Origin: an uncultured Collinsella sp.
GTDB lineage: Bacteria; Actinomycetota; Coriobacteriia; Coriobacteriales; Coriobacteriaceae
Length of the DNA stretch: 46,734 nt
Direction: 5' to 3'
Assembly (NCBI GenBank): GCA_902494245.1
Contig: CABUSR010000015.1
Location: 1-46,734 of the forward strand
In this document: positions 39,477 to 46,734 of the stretch, in pieces
How the letters are laid out: each line of letters begins with the position of its first letter
Position numbering within the stretch: the first letter of the stretch is position 1
Translations under genes and position numbers: made by a program
Notes under the pieces: generated by a model
Seen by the model: the letters and a program-made list of their open reading frames with translations, nothing else
The model's database searches: none
Told to the model about the DNA's origin: nothing

Positions 39477-41192
39477 CTATTGTGCCGAGCCCGCGACGGG
39501 CTCAAAATGCTTGTCCTTCACGGCAGCAGCCAGGCGATCGGCCAAGTTGCGAACGCGCGGATCCAAGCGAGCGGCACCCGGGTTGACGAAGAAGCGGGCC
39601 GTGCAGTCCATGATGCGGCCGGTGATGACCAGGTCGTTGTCGCGCAGCGTGGCGCCCGTGGCGGTAATGTCCACGATGCGGTCGGTCATGCCGACGATGG
39701 GGCCCAGCTCGATGTTACCGTGCAGTGATACGATATCGGCGTTCACGCCGCGCTCGGCATACCAGGCGCTCGCGATGCGCGGGTACTTGGTGGCCACGCG
39801 AAGCGAACCGCGGCGGGCATAGTTGCGCTCGGCCTGGCCGGCGCGCCACGCGGGCTCCGCCTCGATAAAGGTGCACAGGCCATAGCCCAGGTCGACCAGC
39901 TGCAGCAGGTTGAGGTCTGCCTCGATGAGCGAGTCCCAACCGCAGATGCCGCAATCGGCGCCGCCGCAGCCCACAAAGGCAGGCGCGTCGCTGGGGCGCA
40001 CGATGACAAACTCGATATCGCCGACCGTGCCCCCGCCGGCACGCGTGTCGCGACCGCGCACAATCAGGTGACGGCCGGGGTCACGCAGCTCGGAGACGTC
40101 CAAGCCCGCGGCCTCGAGCACGTCGAGCGTGTCGGCCTTGAGCGAGCCCTTGGGCACGGCGATGCGCAGCGGACCCTCGGCACCACGGCCCACGGCGTGA
40201 TCGCCGTCGGAAGCGGCGTCCTCGGCCGAGGTGCGCGCGGCCTCCAGACGCTCGAGCGAAAAGGCGAAGCCCGCCGCCGGTACCTCGATGCCGTCGCCGA
40301 ACGCGCCGGTAAAGATGGAGTCGTAGCGTCCGCCCGAACCGACCGGATCGGGCAGGCCGCCGGCATAGGCCTTAAAGACCAGGCCCGTGTAGTAATCGAA
40401 AGAGTTCATGATGGAGAAGTCGAACGACAGCACCTGGGCGTCCTCGGGTGCCAGGCCCTCGACCAGGGCACGCAGCTCGCGCGTCAGCGGCACGACGATA
40501 CCGGCGGCCTCCAGCAGCGCGTCCACGCGGTCGAGCACCTCGGCACCGCCGTGCAGGCGCGGCAGCTCGCTAATGGCGGCCTTGACGGCATCGGACTCGA
40601 CGCTTGCCGCCACGCGGGCATCGAGGCCCACAAAGTCGTTCGCGTGCACGCAACGCAATGCCTCGGCGGCCAGTTCGCGGTCCTCACAGGCCGCGAGCAA
40701 CTCCTTAAACGGACGCACGCTACCTGCGATAATGCGCGCATCGGGCAGCGCCAACTTGCGCACGGCCTCGGCCACGAGCGAGACAATCTCGACATCGCCC
40801 GCGGTATCGCCCGCGCCGATAAGCTCAAAGCCCAGCTGCGTAAACTGACGCGAGCCGCCGGCATTGCGCTGGCACTCGCGAACCACCGGCGCCTCGTAGC
40901 GAAGGCGCAGGGGCAGGTCGGCCGCGCGCATGCGGGTCGAAACCAGGCGTACGATCGGCAGCGTGTTGTCGGGACGGACCACCAGCAGGCGGCCGTCGTC
41001 ATCAAAGAGCTTAAACGGCGTGTCCGCAATGCGGCCGCCTTCCTCGAGTGAGCCCTTGTCCTCGAGCAGAGGCGTCTCGACCGGAAGGTAATGATGCTCC
41101 CTGAAGCAGCCCTTCACCGTCAGCGCAATCTCCTCGCGCGCCTGAGCCTCCTCGGGCAATATGTCCCGGAATCCCCACGGTGTGGCCGTCAT
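39477..41192 (-). CDS. hisZG: HisZ-HisG fusion: ATP phosphoribosyltransferase
   Basis: A 571-aa protein joining the two partners of the first histidine enzyme. Residues 1 to about 325 are HisZ, a class II tRNA-synthetase-like regulatory subunit (RDILPEEA, motif 2-like LRLRYEAPVVREC, RQFTQLGFELIG, GGRYDSIF). A linker rich in Ala/Asp/Ser (about 325-342) leads to short-form HisG (343-571: LRIAVPKGSLKADTL, GVNADIVSLHGNIELGP, and the signature DITATGATLRDN). The HisG part lacks the ACT-like regulatory domain of long HisG, consistent with HisZ dependence. The two are usually separate genes. It is first in the his operon; GAGGAGG precedes the ATG. Confidence 0.93.
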   Translation of the reverse strand: MTATPWGFRDILPEEAQAREEIALTVKGCFREHHYLPVETPLLEDKGSLEEGGRIADTPFKLFDDDGRLLVVRPDNTLPIVRLVSTRMRAADLPLRLRYEAPVVRECQRNAGGSRQFTQLGFELIGAGDTAGDVEIVSLVAEAVRKLALPDARIIAGSVRPFKELLAACEDRELAAEALRCVHANDFVGLDARVAASVESDAVKAAISELPRLHGGAEVLDRVDALLEAAGIVVPLTRELRALVEGLAPEDAQVLSFDFSIMNSFDYYTGLVFKAYAGGLPDPVGSGGRYDSIFTGAFGDGIEVPAAGFAFSLERLEAARTSAEDAASDGDHAVGRGAEGPLRIAVPKGSLKADTLDVLEAAGLDVSELRDPGRHLIVRGRDTRAGGGTVGDIEFVIVRPSDAPAFVGCGGADCGICGWDSLIEADLNLLQLVDLGYGLCTFIEAEPAWRAGQAERNYARRGSLRVATKYPRIASAWYAERGVNADIVSLHGNIELGPIVGMTDRIVDITATGATLRDNDLVITGRIMDCTARFFVNPGAARLDPRVRNLADRLAAAVKDKHFEPVAGSAQ

Positions 41193-41587
41193 CTGATGAG
41201 CCTCCTCATGCTGTGTTGCATACAGAACAAACGACCGGCATAGCTCCGCCGGTCTTTTGGGTACTTTAGCATACTAGAGTGCTTGCGGGGAAAATCCTTG
41301 TCCGCAGCTCACACCGTATTCATTTGGAAACATAGGGGCAGACGCTCAGCTAAATCTGACGATTATCTAGGCCAACCAGAAACCATATCCCGTTTTTCGT
41401 CTAAAAACTGGGATGCAGTTTCCGCTGAGGACCTTTTCCGAACTGCTTCTGCAGCGGCTGTTTTGGCTCCGGGACCGCGTCAATCGCATATCTTTATGGC
41501 GCCTTTATCCTACACATGTTGTATAACTACCAAATGTGGAATATAACAAAGAGCAAAACATAGGCTGAGCGTTATGGAGGATTGAGG
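41193..41587. other. divergent region between the his operon and the MMPL exporter gene
   Basis: A 395-bp region. Near 41231-41261 a GACCGGC/GCCGGTC hairpin lies in the his leader (minus strand), followed by TTTGTT; it could be an attenuator-like terminator or a plain hairpin. A palindrome of the GGAAAC-ATCCC family lies at 41379-41422. The right part is AT-rich (TGTATAAC, AATATAAC) and probably holds the exporter promoter. No gene is seen. Confidence 0.45.
41379..41422. repeat. GAAAC-N3-ATCCC palindrome, solitary copy
   Basis: GAAACCATATCCC and GGGATGCAGTTTC are inverse complements apart from three central bases, with a loop containing TTTTTCGTCTAAAAAC. The following TCCGCTGAGGACC matches the tail of the tandem array at 46454-46510 (TCCGCCGAGGAC). 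Confidence 0.65.
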
Positions 41588-43714
41588 TTGAAAGAGAAGC
41601 TATTTCGATGGGTCGTGAAGCACCGCAAACCCATCATCGCGTTCTATGCGGTGGCAGCACTGGTATGCCTGTTCCTGCGCCAGTTTGTAGGCGTTAACTA
41701 CGACATTACGAGCTATCTGCCCGACGAAGCGGCGTCGACCGTCGCTCTGAATACCATGGGTGATGAGTTTGAGGGTGACATTCCCAACTGTCGCGTTATG
41801 GTGCCCAATGTCTCGATCGCTCAGGCGCTCAAATACAAGGACAAAATCAAAAAGGTCGACGGCGTCGAGGAGGTCCTATGGCTTGACGACGCGGCAGATA
41901 TCGATCAGCCGCTTGCCACGCAAGACAAAGACACCGTTGAGACCTATTACAAAAAGAACAACGCCCTGTTTACGGTGACGGTTAATTCCGAAAAGGAGAT
42001 CGAGGCAACCGACGCTATTCGAGATATCGTGGGCGACGAGGGCGCCATTACGGGCTCGGCCATGTCTAACGCGCTCGCCACCACATCGACCGAGCAGCAG
42101 ATCAGCATTATCACGGTCGCTGTCATAGCGATTATCTTCGTGATTCTGGTCATCACGACTACCAGCTGGGCCGAACCCATCCTGGTGCTGCTGGGCCTGG
42201 GCGTCTCGGTGTTTATCAACTGGGGCACCAACCTCATCTTTGGCGAGATTAGCTTTGTCACCAACTCTGCGGGCTCCATTTTGCAGGTTGCCATCGCGCT
42301 GGACTTCTCGGTCTTTTTGCTGCACCGCTTTAACGAGGAGCGTGGCCGCCACGGCAGCGTTGCCGAAGACATGGTGCAGTCGTGCTGCCTGTCCTCGGTC
42401 GCCGTGTTTTCGAGCGGTTGCACGGTCTGCATCGGCTTTATCGCGCTTGCCGCCATGCAGTTTAAGATCGGCCCCGACCTTGGTCTTGCCCTTGCAAAGG
42501 GTATCGCCATCAGCCTGGTATCGGTCTTTACCTTTGTTCCTTCGATGTTCGTTCAGTTCGATGGCTTTGTGCAAAAATCGCAGCACAGGCCCTTTGTCCC
42601 GCCGCTGGGTAAGTTCGCCCGTCTGGTGCTCAAGGTCTGTATCCCCGCTGCCGTCGTGATCCTCGCCGTGGTTTACCCTGCGCGTGTGGCATCGACCTCC
42701 AGCGATATCACGTACTACTACGGCACTTCGCACATTTTTGGTTCGGATACGCGGCTTGGTCAGGATATGGACAAGGTCAAGGAGGTCTTTGGCAACTCCG
42801 ATACCTACGTTGTGCTCGTTCCCCGTGGAGAGGTGAGCGAGGAGCAGGCACTCTCCAATGAGCTCAAGGCGCTCCCCGAGGTCAAGTCCATCCAGAGCTA
42901 TGTTGACGTTGCGAGTCCCTATATCCCCACGGGCATGGCCGAAAAGGACACGCTCGATCTGGTGGAGGGAGAGCACTACAGCCGTTTGGTGCTCACGGTT
43001 ACCGCGCCCTACGAGGGTCCGAGTACATTTAAGCTGGTCAAGAAGATTCGTTGTATCGCGGACAAACATTATCCGGGTAAGGCAATGCTCGCCGGCGAGG
43101 GCGTGAGCACCACCGACCTTAAGGGCACCATCACCGTCGATAAGGGCAAGGTCGACCTCATCGCCGTCGTGGCCGTGTTCGCGGTCTTGCTGCTGGCCAC
43201 CAAGTCGCTGAGCCTGCCGATCATCTTGGTGCTCGTGATTGAGACCTCGATCTGGGTCAACTTTGCTGCACCGCTCTACACCGGTATGCACGAGTTCTTC
43301 CTCGCCTACTTAATTGTGAGCTCCATCCAGCTGGGCGTTGCCGTCGACTACGGCATCCTGATTGCTGACCGCTATCGTGAGGACCGCGTGACCATGCATA
43401 AGCGCGAAGCGCTACTCGAGACCATGGAAGCTTGCACGATTCCTGTTTTGACCTCTGGATCGGTTCTGCTAATCAGTGGCTTCCTGATCCATGCGATCTC
43501 GAGCCACGGCGTGCTCAAGCAGATCGGCTGGTTCCTGGGCGTCGGCGTGAGCATCTCCCTAGTCGCCGTACTCTTTGCGCTGCCGGGTTTCCTGTATGTG
43601 CTCGATGGCCTCATCGGCAAGACCACGCTCAAAGCTCATTTTTTGCCCAAGGATGCCCAGGATCCGGTTTCGGATACCACCGAGGCATCGGCTGCGGACG
43701 GCTCCGCTCAGTAA
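41588..43714 (+). CDS. MMPL/RND-superfamily membrane exporter
   Basis: A 708-aa integral membrane protein with the two-halves layout of MMPL/RND transporters. Each half has one N-terminal helix, a large extracytoplasmic loop and five or six clustered helices. The conserved TM4-type acidic motifs are ALDFSVFLLHRFNEE (first half) and GVAVDYGILIADRYRED (second half). Such proteins export lipids, siderophores or peptides by proton-motive force. The start is TTG at 41588, where GGAGG has correct spacing; TTG 41582 is too close. It is followed 32 bp later by a secreted repeat protein and probably works with it. Confidence 0.9.
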   Translation: MKEKLFRWVVKHRKPIIAFYAVAALVCLFLRQFVGVNYDITSYLPDEAASTVALNTMGDEFEGDIPNCRVMVPNVSIAQALKYKDKIKKVDGVEEVLWLDDAADIDQPLATQDKDTVETYYKKNNALFTVTVNSEKEIEATDAIRDIVGDEGAITGSAMSNALATTSTEQQISIITVAVIAIIFVILVITTTSWAEPILVLLGLGVSVFINWGTNLIFGEISFVTNSAGSILQVAIALDFSVFLLHRFNEERGRHGSVAEDMVQSCCLSSVAVFSSGCTVCIGFIALAAMQFKIGPDLGLALAKGIAISLVSVFTFVPSMFVQFDGFVQKSQHRPFVPPLGKFARLVLKVCIPAAVVILAVVYPARVASTSSDITYYYGTSHIFGSDTRLGQDMDKVKEVFGNSDTYVVLVPRGEVSEEQALSNELKALPEVKSIQSYVDVASPYIPTGMAEKDTLDLVEGEHYSRLVLTVTAPYEGPSTFKLVKKIRCIADKHYPGKAMLAGEGVSTTDLKGTITVDKGKVDLIAVVAVFAVLLLATKSLSLPIILVLVIETSIWVNFAAPLYTGMHEFFLAYLIVSSIQLGVAVDYGILIADRYREDRVTMHKREALLETMEACTIPVLTSGSVLLISGFLIHAISSHGVLKQIGWFLGVGVSISLVAVLFALPGFLYVLDGLIGKTTLKAHFLPKDAQDPVSDTTEASAADGSAQ

Positions 43715-43746
43715 CGTTTTACAAAGCAGTTGGAAGGAATACCGCA

Positions 43747-46176
43747 ATGCATACCCATACCACTGATACCGCTTCGAAAGAGCTCAAAGCCCAACGCGAT
43801 CTTGTACGTCGTCCCCATAAGCGCATCGCTGCGCTCGCTCTTGCCGCCGGTCTGACCGTGGCCCTTACCGTTCCCGGTGCCGTTGTGTTCGCCGACGGCG
43901 TAGGGTCGACGAGCGCTGCCTCGACTACGAGTGAACAGATGGCGACGGACTCCGATAACAGCACGCCGGGATATAAGAAAAACCAGGTCGTATACGTCAA
44001 AACCGATGCCGACGGCAATCGCACGGGTGTTTACGTGGTCAATAGCTTCGAGGCCAATAAGGGCGTCAAGATCGACGATGCCGGCACCTATAACAAAGTG
44101 ACCAACCTATCGACGACTCAAAAACTAACGGACGACAGCGGGTCGGTTGCCGTTACGGGCCAGGGAGTGCAGGACTTTGTCTACCAGGGCGATCTGGACA
44201 AGAACACTCAGATGCCGTGGAACGTCACCGTGGCATACCAGCTCGATGGCCGCGATATCGACGCCAAGGATTTGGCGGGCAAGAGCGGCAAGCTCACCAT
44301 GAAGCTCAAGGTCGAAAAGAATGACGACTATACCGGTGGCGATTATGCCGATAACTACCTGGTTCAGATTACCGGTCAGCTTAAGGATGCCGAGGCACAC
44401 GATATTGAGGCTGAGGGCGCCACGGTTGCTGCCAACGGCTCCAACACGCAGCTTACCTACATGGTGATTCCCGGCAGCACCGGAGACTACACCATTACGA
44501 CCGATGTTGAGGATTTTGAGTTTGATGGCTGGCAGATTGTCGGCGTGCCGCTGAATCTTGCCATCGATGTGGACTCGAGCAGCATGGATACGAGCCAGCT
44601 CGTGGAGCTCTCCAACGGTATTGCTACGGCCAATAGCGGTGCTGGCCAGGTTGCCGACGGTGTCAAGACGCTCGCGGCCTCGCTTGCCACGGCCAATACC
44701 GGTGCCGGCACGCTGTCCAGTGGCGCCGCTGCGCTCGCGGCGGGTACGAGTCAGCTCAACGCGCAGGTCCCCACGCTGGTCGAAGGCGTGAGCAACCTTA
44801 ATGCCGGTGCCGAGGGGGTTAATGCCGGTGCCGTGCAGCTTAAGGGCGGTGCGTCCGATCTTTCGGCGGGCCTTTCCAAGCTGCAGGGGAGCGCACAGCA
44901 GATCTCGGGCGGCATAAGTGGAATTGCCGCTGGGTCCGATACGTACGTCGACGCGCTGACGCTGGGCAAGCAGGCTCAGGAGGCAAACCTTGCCAAGGCG
45001 CAGGCTGCGGCCAAGGCGGCCCAGGACGCCGTGACCGCTACGTCGGGCAACGCCTACAGCGCGCTGTACGGGCCGCAGGGTCTTACGGCGGCGCTCAGCG
45101 GCGAGGGGCAGTACCTTGCCGGTGCACAGCAGGCGCTCGGCGGGGCAAAGCAGGCCGCGAGCGCCATGGGCAACGATGCGGCAAAGGCTAACGCCGAGAG
45201 CGCAAAGGCTGGCGCCGAGAGCACCGTTGCATCTATTGCCGCTGCCAAGGCGGCGGTCGCCGATGCTCAGGACGCGCTGGATAACGCGGCCGATCTCGAC
45301 TCCGCCAAGGCTGCGGCAGCCAAGCTAAGCGAGGCTACGGCACAGCTGGATGCCGCCACCGCAAGTGCCGGCAGTGCTGCTACCAGCGCGGGTGCCGCCG
45401 CCACGGCGGCATCGAGCGCCGATGCGACGGGTCTTACCGCGCTTCTCGATTCTGCATCCAATGCCGTTGCGGGCGCGCAGGGTCTTAACACGCAGGTGTC
45501 GCAGGGCCTTAAGGGTGCCGAGTCCATGTTTGGCACGCTTACCGATCAGGTTACGACTTTGGCCCAGGCGGCCGGCGCCCAGGGCGGCGCCCAGGGTGCC
45601 GTCACCGCGCTCGATAGCGCCATTCAGGGCTACACCACTGTCCAGGATGGCCAACAGCTGAGCCTGGCCGGAGCCATCGCCTATATGAACAGCGCGATCA
45701 ACCCGGCAAACCCCACGGCCGTGAACCCCGGTCTTGTCGCCGGTGTTGGCTCTGCAGCAACGGGCGCGGGTCAGCTGAGCGATGGCGCCGCGGCTCTTGC
45801 CGCGGGCACCGACCAGCTTGCTGCGGGCACACAGCAGCTCAACGGTGCCACGCCCGCGCTTGCCAACGGCGCATCACAGCTCAACAACGGTGCGGCGCAG
45901 CTCAAGACAGGTGCTGCTAGCCTTGCTAGCGGCATGAATCTTCTCTCCTCGGGTGCAGGTACGCTTGCCAGCGGCGCATCCGAGCTCGGCAACGGCATGC
46001 AGGAGCTTACCGACCGAACGAGCAATCTCGATACTCAGGTCATCGACACCGTTAAGGACAAGATCGAGGAAATGCTCAACCCCGGCTTTACGCCGACGGA
46101 CTTTGTCAACGGCGAGCAGGGCGGACATATAAATCGCGTGCAGTTTATCTATATGACGGGCGCGATCAGCAAGTAG
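43747..46176 (+). CDS. secreted protein with LxxG/coiled-coil repeats, YhgE/Pip-like
   Basis: An 809-aa exported protein. An N-terminal hydrophobic signal or anchor (about 27-50) is followed by a beta-rich domain (about 60-290). The long repeat region (about 290-780) has many Gly-Ala-x-x-Leu-x-x-Gly units (GAGTLSSGAAALAAGTSQL and relatives) and an alanine-rich coiled coil in the middle. These repeats resemble YhgE/Pip proteins, but the C-terminal membrane helices of that family are not present; it ends INRVQFIYMTGAISK. SD GGAAGGAA before ATG 43747. Co-transcribed with the MMPL exporter, it may be its extracytoplasmic partner (inference). Confidence 0.82.
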   Translation: MHTHTTDTASKELKAQRDLVRRPHKRIAALALAAGLTVALTVPGAVVFADGVGSTSAASTTSEQMATDSDNSTPGYKKNQVVYVKTDADGNRTGVYVVNSFEANKGVKIDDAGTYNKVTNLSTTQKLTDDSGSVAVTGQGVQDFVYQGDLDKNTQMPWNVTVAYQLDGRDIDAKDLAGKSGKLTMKLKVEKNDDYTGGDYADNYLVQITGQLKDAEAHDIEAEGATVAANGSNTQLTYMVIPGSTGDYTITTDVEDFEFDGWQIVGVPLNLAIDVDSSSMDTSQLVELSNGIATANSGAGQVADGVKTLAASLATANTGAGTLSSGAAALAAGTSQLNAQVPTLVEGVSNLNAGAEGVNAGAVQLKGGASDLSAGLSKLQGSAQQISGGISGIAAGSDTYVDALTLGKQAQEANLAKAQAAAKAAQDAVTATSGNAYSALYGPQGLTAALSGEGQYLAGAQQALGGAKQAASAMGNDAAKANAESAKAGAESTVASIAAAKAAVADAQDALDNAADLDSAKAAAAKLSEATAQLDAATASAGSAATSAGAAATAASSADATGLTALLDSASNAVAGAQGLNTQVSQGLKGAESMFGTLTDQVTTLAQAAGAQGGAQGAVTALDSAIQGYTTVQDGQQLSLAGAIAYMNSAINPANPTAVNPGLVAGVGSAATGAGQLSDGAAALAAGTDQLAAGTQQLNGATPALANGASQLNNGAAQLKTGAASLASGMNLLSSGAGTLASGASELGNGMQELTDRTSNLDTQVIDTVKDKIEEMLNPGFTPTDFVNGEQGGHINRVQFIYMTGAISK

Positions 46177-46218
46177 GCAGCCGCGCCCTTGTGGCGATTG
46201 GCATCGATAGCAAGTTAT

Positions 46219-46262
46219 GAGGGGAGGGGCCGTCGGGCATTGTCTCGGCAGCCCCTCTTTGC
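46219..46262 (+). terminator. terminator after the exporter operon
   Basis: GAGGGGAGGGGCCGTCGGG pairs imperfectly with TCTCGGCAGCCCCTC, followed by TTTGCT, 42 bp past the stop. Confidence 0.65.
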
Positions 46263-46350
46263 TGTCAGCGGCCACTTCGCGTCTTTGCAGAAGCTGTACC
46301 GCAAGATTTGTGTTTGGAAGGAGACGCGCTTTCTGCAAGGGGCGGAGCGC

Positions 46351-46501
46351 GGAAAGCATGTCCCGGATTTGATGCTCGGAACGGGATGAGCTTTCCGGAT
46401 CGGACCCCAAGCGGAAAGCGCGTCCCGTTTCGGGGCTTCAGAATGGGACGCATCCGGAAACCGCATCCCACTCTGAGCCGAAATTCCGGGATGAGATTTC
46501 C
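46351..46501. repeat. tandem array of three GGAAA-TCCC palindromes
   Basis: Three foldback units, at 46351-46396, 46411-46457 and 46454-46501, each read GGAAAnCnnnTCCC, about 16-18 nt of loop, then GGGAnGnnnTTTCC or its variant. Loops of units 2 and 3 are related in inverted orientation. The solitary copy at 41379-41422 belongs to the same family. The array occupies much of the 439-bp gap between two convergent genes. Confidence 0.75.
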
Positions 46502-46531
46502 GCCGAGGACACCCTGCGCCGACGGCAACGC

Positions 46532-46565
46532 AAAAAGGGCGCCCGCGCGAATGCGGACGCCCTTG
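46532..46565 (-). terminator. terminator of the gene at the right edge
   Basis: On the minus strand GGGCGTCCGC and GCGGGCGCCC form the stem around ATTCGC, followed by TTTTTG. It lies about 50 bp beyond the stop of the truncated gene. Confidence 0.8.
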
Positions 46566-46615
46566 TGTAGGGTCGAGATATCAACCAGCCAAGATATCGG
46601 CCCTGCGGCCAGCTC

Positions 46616-46734
46616 TTAGTAGTCGAACTGGTGGTAGTAGCGGCGGTACTTGAGGTTGTGCTTGGTGACCAGCTCGTAGTTGCGCGCGAGGCGGTCGGTG
46701 GTCAGCACGGACAGGATCCACGGCGACACGATGA
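46616..46734 (-). CDS. 3' end of an unidentified gene, cut by the window edge
   Basis: The last 38 codons and the TAA stop of a minus-strand gene. The readable tail is IVSPWILSVLTTDRLARN followed by a Tyr/Arg/His-rich end (YRRYYHQFDY). GC-rich third positions and a good terminator beyond the stop support a real gene. The fragment is too short to name a family. Confidence 0.7.
   Translation of the reverse strand, partial: IVSPWILSVLTTDRLARNYELVTKHNLKYRRYYHQFDY

Noticed and set aside
41193..41292. his-operon attenuator with a histidine-rich leader peptide
   Set aside because: The only short leader frame has a single His codon, and the hairpin lacks clear alternative pairing. Attenuation is not supported.
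46351..46501. CRISPR array at the repeated GGAAA-TCCC units
   Set aside because: Units are imperfect palindromes with related loops and variable orientation, not identical repeats with unique spacers. No cas gene is present.

Overview
This window is a chromosomal segment of a high-GC Gram-positive bacterium, most likely a gut Coriobacteriia member such as Collinsella. Evidence: high GC and GC-rich third codon positions; the order mazG-eno-divIC/ftsB-ppx, which is typical of Actinomycetota; a DUF2207 membrane protein; TTG/GTG starts; and many short palindromic repeats between genes. The genus is inferred from protein content, not from a 16S gene, so treat it as probable. I see no complete insertion sequence, prophage, rRNA operon or CRISPR array.

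Layout. (1) 1-6.6 kb: a BceRS-like two-component system on the minus strand, a PLP aminotransferase/ornithine cyclodeaminase pair divergent from a PucR-type activator, and an unrecognised 236-aa protein. (2) 6.6-14 kb: purH, a GNAT acetyltransferase, a DUF2207 membrane protein, a leaderless-looking gluQ, a metallophosphoesterase and a small membrane protein. (3) 14-21 kb, an accessory-looking stretch: an AAA ATPase with a DUF4143-type C-terminus behind two tandem palindromes, a PLD/SF2 helicase convergent with a Nudix hydrolase, an AT-richer orphan protein and a PPP-type phosphatase. (4) 21-26 kb: a UBA-like/DUF4342 protein with an OmpR/EnvZ-type two-component system, a VOC protein with an orphan PTS IIB, a TPR-like membrane protein, and tRNA-Leu(TAA) whose 3' end is duplicated downstream. 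(5) 26-32 kb: ppx, a DivIC/FtsB-like divisome protein, eno, mazG, a YfcE-type phosphodiesterase and a stand-alone LarC2-type protein. (6) 32-41.2 kb: a PHP histidinol-phosphatase convergent with one compact histidine operon (hisZG fusion-D-C-B-H-A-F-I-E), so all ten steps to histidine are encoded together. (7) 41.6-46.2 kb: an MMPL/RND-type exporter and a secreted protein with a large Gly/Leu repeat region, then a palindrome array and the 3' end of an unidentified gene.

The most unusual content is between the genes. Several families of palindromic elements recur. Two of them (100 bp, two copies; about 185 bp, two copies) combine a conserved core with stem arms that differ between copies but still match each other within a copy. 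That is the pattern expected of a maintained foldback structure, or of elements that acquire or repair their arms by hairpin templating. Other notable points are a HisZ-HisG fusion, a lone LarC2 without LarC1, a duplicated tRNA-Leu 3' end around a hairpin-rich spacer, and 40-bp tandem palindromes in front of the AAA ATPase.

All assignments come from reading motifs by eye. No database search was possible. Start codons were chosen from visible Shine-Dalgarno (SD) sequences where these were decisive.
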